Shown here: piece after piece, positions 10,278 to 18,842 of the stretch
Position numbering within the stretch: position 1 is the first letter of the stretch
Layout: each line of letters starts with the position of its first letter
Assembly (NCBI RefSeq): GCF_037478135.1
Contig: NZ_JBBHDV010000006.1
Location: 124,001-188,000 of the forward strand
Reading direction: 5' to 3'
Length of the DNA stretch: 64,000 bases
DNA from: Denitratimonas sp037478135
Lineage (GTDB): Bacteria > Pseudomonadota > Gammaproteobacteria > Xanthomonadales > Xanthomonadaceae
The notes under the pieces: model-generated
Seen by the model: only the letters and a program-made list of their open reading frames with translations
Told to the model about the DNA's origin: nothing
Databases searched by the model: none
Translations under genes and position numbers: made by a program

Positions 10278-10293
10278 CGCGCGGGCTTCGCAA

Positions 10294-11163
10294 TCAGTTG
10301 CGCGCCAGCGGCGTACCGATCCGGGTGCGCACGTCGAACAGTTCCGGGAAGAAGGTCAGGTCCAGCGCCCGCTTCAGGAATTCCACGCCACTGGAACCGC
10401 CGGTGCCGCGGCGGAAACCGATGATCCGCATCACCGTGCGCATATGGCGGAAGCGCCAGAGCTGGAACGCCGATTCCACATCCACCAGCGCCTCGCTGAG
10501 CTGGTATTCCTCCCAGAAGGTGTCGGTGTTCTCGTAGATGCGCTGCAACACCGGCATCAGTTCCGCGCATTGCCGGTGCGGCTGGGAAACATCGCGTTCC
10601 AGCAATTCTTCCGGCACCGCATGGCCGCGCTGCGCCAGCCAGGTCAGGAACTGGTCGTACAGGCTCGGCGCTTCCAGCACCTGGCGCAGCTGCTCTGCGG
10701 CCTGCGCATCGTGCGAGAACACCCGCATCATCCCTTCGTTCTTGTTGCCCAGCACGAACTCCACGATGCGGTACTGCAACGACTGGAAACCTGAAGCCGG
10801 GCCCAGCACATCGCGGAATTCCAGGTATTCGCTCGGAGTCAGGGTTTCCAATACCGACCACTGCTCGATCAGCTGGCGCTGGATCTGCTTGACCCGCGCC
10901 AGCATCTTCAACACATTGTCGACATTGCCCTGGCGCAGATGCGCAACCGCGCCGAGCAGCTCGTGGATCATCAGCTTCAGCCACAGCTCCGAGGTCTGGT
11001 GCTGGATGATGAACAGCATCTCGTCATGGTGCGGCGGATCCGACAATGGCCGCTGCGCCGCCAGCAGCGTATCCAGGCACAGGTAACCCGAATAGGTCAT
11101 GCGGTCCCGAAGGTCGGTGGTGATGCCCTGCTCCAGATCGCGCTGGTTGCCCGGGTTGCTCAT
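10294..11163 (-). CDS. kynA: Tryptophan 2,3-dioxygenase
   Basis: Heme enzyme that oxidises L-tryptophan to N-formylkynurenine, the first step of the kynurenine route. It is 289 residues. Active-site residues fall at the same numbers as in the well-studied Xanthomonas campestris enzyme: His55 (FIIQHQTSEL), the heme ligand His240 (FRHMRTV) and Thr254 (GTGGSSG). The ATG chosen has GGAG six bases upstream; a GTG four codons earlier overlaps that site and is less likely. A TACAAT -10-like hexamer lies on the minus strand at 11199-11194. No kynurenine formamidase or kynureninase gene is in the window. Confidence 0.96.
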   Translation of the reverse strand: MSNPGNQRDLEQGITTDLRDRMTYSGYLCLDTLLAAQRPLSDPPHHDEMLFIIQHQTSELWLKLMIHELLGAVAHLRQGNVDNVLKMLARVKQIQRQLIEQWSVLETLTPSEYLEFRDVLGPASGFQSLQYRIVEFVLGNKNEGMMRVFSHDAQAAEQLRQVLEAPSLYDQFLTWLAQRGHAVPEELLERDVSQPHRQCAELMPVLQRIYENTDTFWEEYQLSEALVDVESAFQLWRFRHMRTVMRIIGFRRGTGGSSGVEFLKRALDLTFFPELFDVRTRIGTPLARN

Positions 11164-11504
11164 CTTGTTCTCCACGCCGTCATTGGACCGGCAATTGTAC
11201 GGCCTGCCGCCGCGCCGACCCGGACCTGGATCAGGATCATGCCGATCCGCATGCGTGGGCGAAGCCGGAGTGACAATTTCTCCGCGTCACCGCACACCTA
11301 TGCGCGAACAATGTCTGCAACGCGCGCAGGCCAGCGCCGGAATGCGGCAAAACGCCCTGCCGACAATGTTCCTGTTCACCGCATGCACGCATCAGCTGGC
11401 TGCACGCGACAGTGCTGCCGACGCTATTCCGGGGCACGCTGCCGAATTGGCTCCGGCTGTGGTGAAGTGCCTGATCCAGATCTGATCGGCCGCTTTGCCC
11501 GCCT
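11164..11504. other. Intergenic region upstream of kynA
   Basis: 341 bases between the kynA start and the engB stop. It contains the presumed kynA promoter near its left end. Open frames crossing it on both strands are arginine- or cysteine-rich and match no family I recognise. No gene or structured RNA seen. Confidence 0.4.
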
Positions 11505-12125
11505 TCAATCCGCTGCCGGCGATGCGCCCGGCACCAGTTCCAGCCACTGCGACAGCCGCGTGCGGGCCTCGTCCACACCCAGATGCGAACTGGCCGAGAA
11601 CAGCTGCACGCTGGCGCGCTCGCCCAGGGTGCGACGGGTTTCCAGCAGCGCCCTGGACTGCTGCCCGCGCGGCAGCTTGTCGGCCTTGGTCAGCAGGCAG
11701 TGGCAGGCCAGCCCGCGCGCGCTGCCGTAGGCCAGCATCTGCTGGTCGAACTCGCGCAGCGGATGGCGCACATCCATCACCACCAGCAGCCCGCGCAGCG
11801 CCTGGCGGGTTTGGAAGAACCGATCGATCAGCACCTGCCAGTGGTCGCGCAGCGACGGCGGCACCTTGGCATAGCCGTAACCGGGCAGATCCACGAGGAA
11901 GCGCTGCGGCGCCACTTCGAAATAGACCAGCTGCTGGGTGCGGCCCGGCGTCTTGCTGGTACGTGCCAGTGCGCCCTGATCGACGATGGCGTTGATCGCG
12001 CTGGACTTGCCGGCATTGGAACGCCCGGCAATCGCCACCTCGATACCGTCATCGGGCGGCAGCTGGTGCAACTCGTGCACGCTCTTGAGGTAGTGCGCAA
12101 CGCGCAGCGGATTGGGTTGGGACAT
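11505..12125 (-). CDS. engB: Ribosome biogenesis GTP-binding protein YihA/YsxC
   Basis: TRAFAC-class GTPase needed for 50S subunit assembly. It is 206 residues, normal length. G motifs are visible in order: G1 GRSNAGKS (residues 34-41), G2 threonine in SKTPGRTQQL, G3 DLPGYGYAKVP, G4 TKADKL and G5 SASSHLG. The start MSQPNPLRVAHYL is chosen by homology; the open frame continues about 1 kb further on this strand, antisense to the cytochrome c4 gene, with no coding evidence. It is divergent from the cytochrome c4 operon, an arrangement usual in Xanthomonadaceae. Confidence 0.95.
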   Translation of the reverse strand: MSQPNPLRVAHYLKSVHELHQLPPDDGIEVAIAGRSNAGKSSAINAIVDQGALARTSKTPGRTQQLVYFEVAPQRFLVDLPGYGYAKVPPSLRDHWQVLIDRFFQTRQALRGLLVVMDVRHPLREFDQQMLAYGSARGLACHCLLTKADKLPRGQQSRALLETRRTLGERASVQLFSASSHLGVDEARTRLSQWLELVPGASPAAD

Positions 12126-12144
12126 CTTCAGCTGCCTTTTGTGT

Positions 12145-12174
12145 TTGACCCGGTCGCTCACCGGCTGGGATAAT
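12145..12174 (+). promoter_or_regulatory. Sigma70-type promoter for the cytochrome c4-dsbA operon
   Basis: TTGACC at 12145-12150 and GATAAT at 12169-12174, separated by 18 bases; each hexamer matches the consensus at five of six positions. Transcription from here would give a leader of roughly 200 bases before the cytochrome gene. The same segment is the divergent upstream region of engB. Confidence 0.55.
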
Positions 12175-12389
12175 CGGAGTGTTTCTGCATCGCCGGGTTC
12201 GACCCGCTGCCGCCCAGCCACGCCGTACCGGTCGTCGCCTTGACGGAACGACCTCGCCAGAGGCCTGTGCATGATCAGGGTGCCGCAGGTTCCGCATGCC
12301 AACGCATGGTGGAATCCCGGCTCACCATGGAGGCAGCGATGGTCAGTCCCGCCGTGCAGCCGGTACGAATTTCTCGCGGAGCACGTCTT

Positions 12390-13169
12390 ATGAGTTTGCG
12401 GCGCTATTGTGGCATGGCCGGTGCGGTTTCCCTCGGTCTTGGCCTGGCCTTCTCCGTCATGGCCCAGGAAACCCCGGCTCCGGCCGAAGTCACCCCGGCC
12501 CCCGAGGCCGAGGCGGCACCTGCGGTGCAGTTGACCGAAGCCCACGGTCCGGCCTTGCCCGGCGATGCGGCGGCCGGTGCAGGCAAGGCGGCGGTCTGTG
12601 CCGCCTGTCATGGCGCCGACGGCAATTCCCCGGTACCGATGTATCCCAAGCACGCCGGCCAGAACGAGGCCTACATCGCGCGCCAGCTCGCGCTGTACAA
12701 GGACGGCAGCCGCCAGGATCCGGTGATGATGGGCTTTGCCAGCACCCTCAGCCCGCAGGACATGCGTGATCTGGGCGCCTACTTCGCCACGCTCAGCGTG
12801 ACCCCGGGCATCGCCGACGACAGCGAGATCACCGACGGCCCCAATGCCGGCCGCAAGTTCTACGAAGTCGGCCAGGCGCTGTACCGCGGCGGCGACATGG
12901 AGCGCGGCATTCCGGCCTGTCTGGCCTGTCACGGCCCCAGCGGTCGCGGCAACCCAGGCACCGCGTATCCGGCGCTGGCCGGTCAGCACGCCGAATACAC
13001 CGCCAAACATCTGGAAGGTTTCCGCTCCGGCATCGCCTGGGGCAGCGGCGACAACCAGAACACCATCATGGTCGATGTCGCAAAGCACCTGACCGATGAG
13101 GAAATCCGCTCGCTGGCCAGCTACATCGAAGGCCTGCATTCCTCGCGTGAGGTCGCCTCCCAGCCATGA
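12390..13169 (+). CDS. Diheme cytochrome c4
   Basis: Periplasmic electron carrier with two class-I heme c domains, feeding terminal oxidases. It is 259 residues with a signal peptide (MSLRRYCGMAGAVSL..., cleavage near AQE) and an Ala/Pro-rich linker. Heme sites are C70-A-A-C-H74 and C177-L-A-C-H181. The pattern repeats in each half, with YPKHAGQ / YPALAGQ and axial-Met candidates in each domain. GGAG lies eight bases before the ATG used. An upstream ATG at 12339 also has GGAGG but would put 17 non-signal residues ahead of the signal peptide. The stop overlaps the start of the dsbA-like lipoprotein gene (ATGA), implying translational coupling. Confidence 0.93.
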   Translation: MSLRRYCGMAGAVSLGLGLAFSVMAQETPAPAEVTPAPEAEAAPAVQLTEAHGPALPGDAAAGAGKAAVCAACHGADGNSPVPMYPKHAGQNEAYIARQLALYKDGSRQDPVMMGFASTLSPQDMRDLGAYFATLSVTPGIADDSEITDGPNAGRKFYEVGQALYRGGDMERGIPACLACHGPSGRGNPGTAYPALAGQHAEYTAKHLEGFRSGIAWGSGDNQNTIMVDVAKHLTDEEIRSLASYIEGLHSSREVASQP

Positions 13170-14077
13170 TCAGCCTGCATCGTTTCCCCTCCACCCTGGG
13201 CCTGGCACTGGGCAGCTGCCTGCTGCTGGCCGCCTGTGGTGGCAGCGAGAGCCCGCCTCCCGAAGCGCCGGCACCGGCCGTCGCGCCGAGCGCCCCCGCC
13301 GCCAACACCAAAAGCCCTGCGCCTGCGGAAACCGCAACCGCTCCGGCTGAAACCACCACGCCGGTGGCTGATGACAAGCAGGCTGCGGATGACAGCACCA
13401 CATCCGACGCCCCGGCCACCGACAACGCTGCCACTGGAGACGCTCCTGCCGAAGCCACCGTGGCGACGGGACCGAAAGTTGTACCGGAAGGCCCGGAACC
13501 GCGACTGGGCGTGGACTACCAGATCATCGACCCGCCGCACCCGCTGGCCGCCTCGCCGGGCCAGGTCGAAGTGGCCGAAGTGTTTTCCTACACCTGTATC
13601 CACTGCGCCCGGCTTGAAGCACTGACCCCGGCATGGAAGGAAACCCTGCCTCCCCAGGTCAACTTCGTCTATGCCCCGATGTCGCATGGTGCGTTCGAAC
13701 CGATCGCGCGCGGTTTCTACGCCGCCCAGGCCATGGGCGTGCTCGACCAGACCCACGCCGGCATGTTCAAGGCGCTGGCCGAACAGCAGAAGCTGGGCGC
13801 CGGCCGCATCGACGACATCGCACGCCTCTACGCTGATCTGGGCGTGGATGCCGATGCACTGAAGGCCACCGCGAACTCGTTTGCAGTCAACACCCAGATC
13901 GCGCGCGGGCAGCGGGCGCTGGCACGCTGGGCCATTGAAGGCACGCCCACGATCGTGGTGGCCGGCAAGTATCGCGTCATCACCACCTCCGATCGTGGCC
14001 ATGCCGGCATGCTGCAAGCCGCCCGCTGGCTGGCGCAGAAGGAAATCGCGGAGATGCAGGCCGCTGCAGCACCCTGA
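13166..14077 (+). CDS. DsbA-like thiol:disulfide lipoprotein
   Basis: Thioredoxin-fold disulfide oxidoreductase predicted to be anchored by lipid. It is 303 residues. The signal peptide ends in a lipobox LAAC (Cys24). A long Ala/Pro/Thr-rich tether spans about residues 28-105, then the DsbA fold with catalytic C144-I-H-C147 and the cis-Pro loop GTPTIVV. It overlaps cytochrome c4 by four bases and is followed by a second DsbA without an anchor. The CIHC dipeptide differs from the SHC type of its neighbour, so the two probably differ in redox potential or substrates. Assistance to cytochrome c maturation is inferred from position only. Confidence 0.9.
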   Translation: MISLHRFPSTLGLALGSCLLLAACGGSESPPPEAPAPAVAPSAPAANTKSPAPAETATAPAETTTPVADDKQAADDSTTSDAPATDNAATGDAPAEATVATGPKVVPEGPEPRLGVDYQIIDPPHPLAASPGQVEVAEVFSYTCIHCARLEALTPAWKETLPPQVNFVYAPMSHGAFEPIARGFYAAQAMGVLDQTHAGMFKALAEQQKLGAGRIDDIARLYADLGVDADALKATANSFAVNTQIARGQRALARWAIEGTPTIVVAGKYRVITTSDRGHAGMLQAARWLAQKEIAEMQAAAAP

Positions 14078-14107
14078 TCCTCCCGCGCTGTCTGTCCAGG
14101 TTTCATC

Positions 14108-14135
14108 GACAATCCCCGCCACGGCGGGGATTGTC
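14108..14135 (+). terminator. Strong hairpin after the lipoprotein dsbA
   Basis: GACAATCCCCGCC pairs perfectly with GGCGGGGATTGTC across AC, giving a 13-bp stem, followed by GTTT. It lies 31 bases after the stop codon. It would separate the cytochrome c4 operon from the second dsbA, at least in part. Confidence 0.65.
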
Positions 14136-14286
14136 GTTTGAGGCATCCTCCACCACGCTGCGACCCGGCCGCGCGCAGCCGGGATCACGGTTCCCTGCCA
14201 CATATCCCGGAACCCTGACGCCCGTCCGTGGTCTACTTTGTTTCCGGCCGCATATTGGCGGCCCCACCCAACCCGGGAGATTCTCG

Positions 14287-14955
14287 ATGTTGCAACGCAC
14301 CGCGCCCCGTTTCGGCCTGTCCGCCGCCCTGCTGTGCCTGTCGGCCCTGCTGTTTTCCGCCGCCGCACCGGCTCAGGCCGACACCCTGGTGGAAGGCCAG
14401 GACTACCAGTTGATCGATCCGCCGGTCCCGACCCGCGCCGATGGCAAGATCGAGGTGGTCGAGGTCTTCGGCTATTCCTGCTCGCACTGCGCCAACTTCG
14501 CCCCGATCATCACCGAGTGGAAGAAATCCCAGCCCGATGACGTGGTGGTGGAATACGTGCCGGCAGTGTTCGGCGGCATCTGGGAAATCTACGCCCGGGT
14601 CTACTACACCGCCGAGGCGATGGGCGTGACCGAACGCACCCACGACGCACTGTTCCACGCGCTGCACACCGAACGCCGCCAGATCGGCAAGCTTGAGGAC
14701 ATCGCCGATTTCTACGCCGAGCACGGCGTCGACAAGGAACAGTTCCTGTCCACGATCGACAGCTTCGTGGTCAACAGCAAGATCGCCGACGCCCGCACCC
14801 GGGTCGCCGGTTACGGCGTGGAAGGCACCCCGACCATCATCGTGGCCGGCAAATACCGCGTGATGGCACCGCGCGAAGGCGGTTATCCGCGCATGCTGGA
14901 AATCACCGACGCACTGGTCGCGCGTGAACGCGCCGCCAAGGCCGGCGGCAACTGA
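14287..14955 (+). CDS. dsbA: Thiol:disulfide interchange protein DsbA
   Basis: Periplasmic oxidase that introduces disulfides into exported proteins. It is 222 residues with a classic signal peptide (MLQRTAPRFGLSAALL..., cleavage near AQA-DT). Catalytic C65-S-H-C68 sits in VFGYSCSHCANFAP, with cis-Pro in the GVEGTPTIIVAGKYRV loop. The start ATG has GGGAG seven bases upstream. It shares the LVEGQDYQLIDPP / LGVDYQIIDPP preamble with the upstream lipoprotein, so the pair is a gene duplication. No dsbB is in the window. Confidence 0.93.
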   Translation: MLQRTAPRFGLSAALLCLSALLFSAAAPAQADTLVEGQDYQLIDPPVPTRADGKIEVVEVFGYSCSHCANFAPIITEWKKSQPDDVVVEYVPAVFGGIWEIYARVYYTAEAMGVTERTHDALFHALHTERRQIGKLEDIADFYAEHGVDKEQFLSTIDSFVVNSKIADARTRVAGYGVEGTPTIIVAGKYRVMAPREGGYPRMLEITDALVARERAAKAGGN

Positions 14956-15011
14956 ACCACGGCAGCCGGGTGCGGCTTGATCGCGCCGCATCCCGGCCCC
15001 ACGTGCAGCTC

Positions 15012-15821
15012 ATGGCCAAGTCCCACGCATCCGCAGCCGCCGCGCCCATGCCGGTCAGCGACGAACAGCGCCTGACCCTGCTGAGCGCCAACATCCAGGC
15101 GGGCAATGCCACCGCCAAGTACCGCGACTACGTCACCGGCTCGTGGAACCACGTACTGCCGGGCTGGCGCAAGCGCAGCAATCTGGATGTGCTGGCCGAC
15201 AAGGCCTCGCAGTTCGACATCGTCGGCCTGCAGGAAGCCGATGCCGGCTCGCTGCGCTCCGGCTTCATGAACCAGACCCACTACCTGGCCGAACGCGCCG
15301 GTTTTCCGTACTGGAGCCACCAGCCCAACCGCCGCGTGGCCGGCATTGCGGCCAGTGCCAACGGTCTGCTGTGCCGGCTGGAACCGGACGAGGTGGTGGA
15401 TTATGTGCTGCCCAGCCGCATCCCCGGACGCGGCGCCCTGCTAGTGCGCTACGGCGACGGCAAGGATTCGCTGACGGTGGCAATCGCACACCTGTCCCTG
15501 TCGCCGCGTGCCCGCAGCGCGCAACTGGCCTTCCTGGGTGAACTGCTGTCCGGGCCGGGCCACAAGGTGCTGATGGGCGATTTCAACTGCGAATCGGACT
15601 CCTGCGAAATGGATGTCCTGTACCGCCACACCCCGCTGCAACCGCCGGAACAACGCCTGCTGTCGTTCCCCAGCTGGCAGCCCAAGCGCGCCATCGACCA
15701 CATCCTGGTGTCCTCCGATGTCAACGTTGAGCGGCGCTGGACGCTGGCCGACCTGTCCTCGGACCATCTCGCCGTGGCGGCCGAAATCGCATTGCCGGGC
15801 TGGCCGCAACGCGCCGACTGA
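15012..15821 (+). CDS. Endonuclease/exonuclease/phosphatase family protein
   Basis: Metal-dependent phosphohydrolase of the EEP fold, about 269 residues. Catalytic blocks are visible in order: LLSANIQAG (Asn), VGLQEAD (Glu metal ligand), AIAHLSLSPR (His), LMGDFNCE (Asp/Asn) and LSSDHLAV (terminal Asp-His). There is no signal peptide. This protein follows dsbA in Xanthomonadaceae, but its physiological substrate is unknown. The start is uncertain: ATG 15012 is used, GTG 14970 and ATG 15048 are alternatives, and none has a good ribosome-binding site. Confidence 0.82.
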   Translation: MAKSHASAAAAPMPVSDEQRLTLLSANIQAGNATAKYRDYVTGSWNHVLPGWRKRSNLDVLADKASQFDIVGLQEADAGSLRSGFMNQTHYLAERAGFPYWSHQPNRRVAGIAASANGLLCRLEPDEVVDYVLPSRIPGRGALLVRYGDGKDSLTVAIAHLSLSPRARSAQLAFLGELLSGPGHKVLMGDFNCESDSCEMDVLYRHTPLQPPEQRLLSFPSWQPKRAIDHILVSSDVNVERRWTLADLSSDHLAVAAEIALPGWPQRAD

Positions 15822-15884
15822 GCCGGTGTACCGCCACTGCGGGAACGCCGACGCCGGCGCCGCAGGTCCTACACTGTGCCGACC

Positions 15885-17897
15885 ATGTCCCACTCCCGCC
15901 TGATCCCTCGCCATTTCCGCCTGCTGCAAGCTCTTGGCCTGCTCGGCATCGCCCTGTTGCTGCCTGCACCTGCTGCGTCCGCCGACCTCGCCAGCCAGCG
16001 CGGCAGCTTCAAGCGTGCGCTGGAAACCGCCGAAAACCGCCCACCGGCCGAATTTTCCGCCGTCGCCAAACGCCATGCCGGCCATCCGCTGGCACCGTAT
16101 CTGGAATACGCCGCACTGCGCCGCCAGCTCGAACACATCGACGCGGCCCGCATCACCGACTTCGCCGAGCGCCACGCCGATCTTCCGATCACCCCGCTGC
16201 TGCGCAGCCAGGCCCTGCATGCGCTGGCCAAGCGCAAGGACTGGGCCGGGTTCCGCCAGCTGTATGGCGGCAGCAGCGACGCCAGCCTGCGCTGCGCCGA
16301 CCTGCTCTCGCGCGGCACCGCCACACCCGATTCCCAATGGCTGGATGCCGGCCTGGAGCTGTGGCTGCATGGCCGCTCGCAACCGGCGCTCTGCGACGAA
16401 GTGTTCGCGCGCCTGACATCCGCCGGCCGGCTCACGCCCGAACGCCATCTGGAACGCATCGAACTGGCTGCGGCCGAACACAATCTCGGCCTGATCCGCT
16501 TCCTCGCCCGCGCCCTGCCCGCACCCCAGGCCGCGCTGGCGCAAAGCTACGCCGCCTATCTGGAAGCCCCGACCCAGGCGCCGACCGCGAACTGGCCGCA
16601 GGATGCCCGCAGCCGCAACATCGCCGTGCTCGGGCTGGAACGCCTGGCGCGGCGCGACCCGGGCGCGGCCGAAGCACTGCTGGCCTCGCTGCAGGACCGG
16701 CTGGCACTGGATGACAGCCAGCGCGGCCAGGTGCTGAACCAGATTGCGCTGTGGAGCGCGGCTTCCTATCTGCCGGAAAGCGCCGAACGGTTCACCAAGG
16801 TGCCGGCCGCCGCCTGGGACGAACGCCTGCACGAATGGCGCGCGCGCGAAGCACTGGCACGCGGCCAGCTCAGCGAAACCCTGAGCGCGATCGCCGCGAT
16901 GCCGTCCGAACAGCGCGAACAAGCCCGCTGGCGCTATCTGGCCGCCCGCCTCGGGGAAAAGACCCGCGATCCGGACGCACGGGCCAGACTGGCCGAACTG
17001 GCACGAGAACCGACCTATTTCGGCTTCCTCGCCGCCGACCGCATCGGCGTACCCCACGCACTGTGCCCGCTCGATATCGAACCCGACGCCGCGCTGCAAC
17101 AGCGCTTGCAGGCCCGGCCCGGATTCGTGCGCGCGATGGAACTTCACGCCATCGGCCGCGAAACCTGGGCGCGGCGCGAATGGGACGCGCTGAAGGGAAC
17201 CCTGCCCGACGACGAGCGCCGTGCCGCCGTCGCGCTGGCCGAACGCGCCGGCTGGCACGACCGTGGCGCCTTCACCCTCAACAGCGGCGAAGACCTGCGC
17301 TACTACCGGCTGCGCTTCCCGCTGCCGCACCAGCGCCAGATCGAACGCGAAACCAGGAAACACGGCCTGGATCCGGCCTGGGTCGCGGCTCTGATCCGCG
17401 CCGAAAGCGCCTGGATCGCCGATGCGCGCTCGCACGCCAATGCACGCGGGCTGATGCAGCTACTGCCATCCACCGCACGCGAGGAAGCCCGCCGCCGCGG
17501 CCTGCGCTATCCCGGCGATGCCGGCCTGTTCGATCCGCGCGAGAACCTGACCCTGGGCATCGCGCATCTGGCGACGATGCTGGAACGGCACGATCAGCAG
17601 CCCTTCCTCGCCACCGCCGCCTACAATGCCGGGCCCACGCCGGTCGCGCGCTGGCTCGCACAGCGGCCACCGTCCAGCGCCGATATCGATCTGTGGATCG
17701 AAACCATCCCGTACCGCGAAACCCGCGAGTACGTCGCCCGCATCCTCGCCTTCAGCGTCATCTACGATTGGCAGTTCCATGGCCGTACGATACCGCTGCA
17801 GCAACGCGCCACCGGCACGCCGGAACCGACCGCCAAATCGCGCAACGAAGTCGGCTGCCCGGCCCCGTCCATCGCCCTGCAAGGAGTCGCCCCATGA
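15885..17897 (+). CDS. slt: Soluble lytic murein transglycosylase
   Basis: Periplasmic enzyme cleaving the MurNAc-GlcNAc bond with formation of 1,6-anhydroMurNAc. It is 670 residues with an N-terminal signal peptide (AASA-DL cleavage). An alpha-superhelical U/L domain of about 450 residues precedes the catalytic domain. Catalytic Glu507 lies in LIRAESAW, followed by NARGLMQLLPSTA and AYNAGPTPVARW, the three Slt motifs. ATG 15885 is preferred over a GTG nine bases earlier. The stop overlaps the next start (ATGA), and an AAGGAG site sits inside the slt 3' end. Confidence 0.93.
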   Translation: MSHSRLIPRHFRLLQALGLLGIALLLPAPAASADLASQRGSFKRALETAENRPPAEFSAVAKRHAGHPLAPYLEYAALRRQLEHIDAARITDFAERHADLPITPLLRSQALHALAKRKDWAGFRQLYGGSSDASLRCADLLSRGTATPDSQWLDAGLELWLHGRSQPALCDEVFARLTSAGRLTPERHLERIELAAAEHNLGLIRFLARALPAPQAALAQSYAAYLEAPTQAPTANWPQDARSRNIAVLGLERLARRDPGAAEALLASLQDRLALDDSQRGQVLNQIALWSAASYLPESAERFTKVPAAAWDERLHEWRAREALARGQLSETLSAIAAMPSEQREQARWRYLAARLGEKTRDPDARARLAELAREPTYFGFLAADRIGVPHALCPLDIEPDAALQQRLQARPGFVRAMELHAIGRETWARREWDALKGTLPDDERRAAVALAERAGWHDRGAFTLNSGEDLRYYRLRFPLPHQRQIERETRKHGLDPAWVAALIRAESAWIADARSHANARGLMQLLPSTAREEARRRGLRYPGDAGLFDPRENLTLGIAHLATMLERHDQQPFLATAAYNAGPTPVARWLAQRPPSSADIDLWIETIPYRETREYVARILAFSVIYDWQFHGRTIPLQQRATGTPEPTAKSRNEVGCPAPSIALQGVAP

Positions 17898-18841
17898 ACC
17901 CAGACGGCCCCATTGTCATCTTCGGCGGCACCGGTTTCGTCGGCCGCCATCTGGTCGCGCGCCTGGTCGCCGCCGGCCATGACGTGCTGGTGCCCAGCCG
18001 CAACCGCAGCATGCAACGCGAGCTGCACATCGTGCCGCAGGCGCGCGTGATCAATGTCGATGTGTATTCCGACGCTGCGCTGCGCGAACTGCTGCAGGGC
18101 GCGCATGCGGTGATCAACCTGATCGGCATCCTCAACGAACGCGGCCGCAACGGGCGCGGTTTCGAGGCGGCGCATACCGGTTTCACGAAAAAACTCATCG
18201 CCGCCTGCCAGGCCAGCGGCACCCGCCGCCTGCTGCAGATGAGCGCGCTCAATGCCGGGCGCGGCCGCAGCCACTATCTGCGCACGCGGGGCGAAGCCGA
18301 AGCCGCGGTGAAGGCGTCCGGACTGGACTGGACGATCTTCCAGCCCTCGGTGATCTTCGGGCCGGGCGATGGATTGTTCGCGCGTTTCGCCGGTCTGCTG
18401 AAGATCGCGCCGGTGCTGCCGCTGGCACGCGCCGGCGCCAAATTCGCACCGGTCCATGTCGGCGATGTGGCCGAAGCCTTCGTGCGCGCGCTGACACGGC
18501 CGGCCAGCATCGGCCAGACCTATGAGCTGTACGGTCCGGACGTGCTCACGCTGAAGCAGATCGTGCAGTACACGGCGCAGTGCATGGGACTGCGCCGCGC
18601 GGTGCTGGCACTGCCCGATGCGCTGGGCCGGATCCAGGCGGCGCTGATGGATTTCATGCCGGGCAAGCCGTTTTCCACAGACAATTTCCTTTCGTTGCAG
18701 GTCGACTCGGTCGGCGGCATCGATGGCCTGCACCGCCTCGGCATCGAACCCACGCCAATCAGCGCGGTGATTCCGGCGCTGCTGGGGCCGGATCCGCAGC
18801 AGCGCCGTCTCGACCGCTTCCGGCGCTCGCGCGGCGCATGA
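17894..18841 (+). CDS. NAD(P)-dependent epimerase/dehydratase, NDUFA9-like atypical SDR
   Basis: A 315-residue Rossmann-fold protein of the complex I NDUFA9-like group. It has an N-terminal dinucleotide loop IFGGTGFVGRHL, VINLIGILNERG, and FQPSVIFGPGDGLFARFA in place of a classic YxxxK active site. Such proteins bind NAD(P)H or quinone-related ligands; the reaction is unknown. It begins within the slt stop codon with AAGGAG in front and is followed one base later by cca, so slt-epimerase-cca form a tight operon. Confidence 0.87.
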   Translation: MNPDGPIVIFGGTGFVGRHLVARLVAAGHDVLVPSRNRSMQRELHIVPQARVINVDVYSDAALRELLQGAHAVINLIGILNERGRNGRGFEAAHTGFTKKLIAACQASGTRRLLQMSALNAGRGRSHYLRTRGEAEAAVKASGLDWTIFQPSVIFGPGDGLFARFAGLLKIAPVLPLARAGAKFAPVHVGDVAEAFVRALTRPASIGQTYELYGPDVLTLKQIVQYTAQCMGLRRAVLALPDALGRIQAALMDFMPGKPFSTDNFLSLQVDSVGGIDGLHRLGIEPTPISAVIPALLGPDPQQRRLDRFRRSRGA

Positions 18842-18842
18842 C

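Noticed and set aside
11237..11578. Possible small gene between kynA and engB
   Set aside because: Cys/Arg-rich frame with no ribosome-binding site and overlapping the engB end.
16751..17893. Apparent N-terminal extension of the epimerase frame
   Set aside because: Lies inside slt in another frame and is Arg/Pro-rich; the epimerase has AAGGAG and ATG at 17894.
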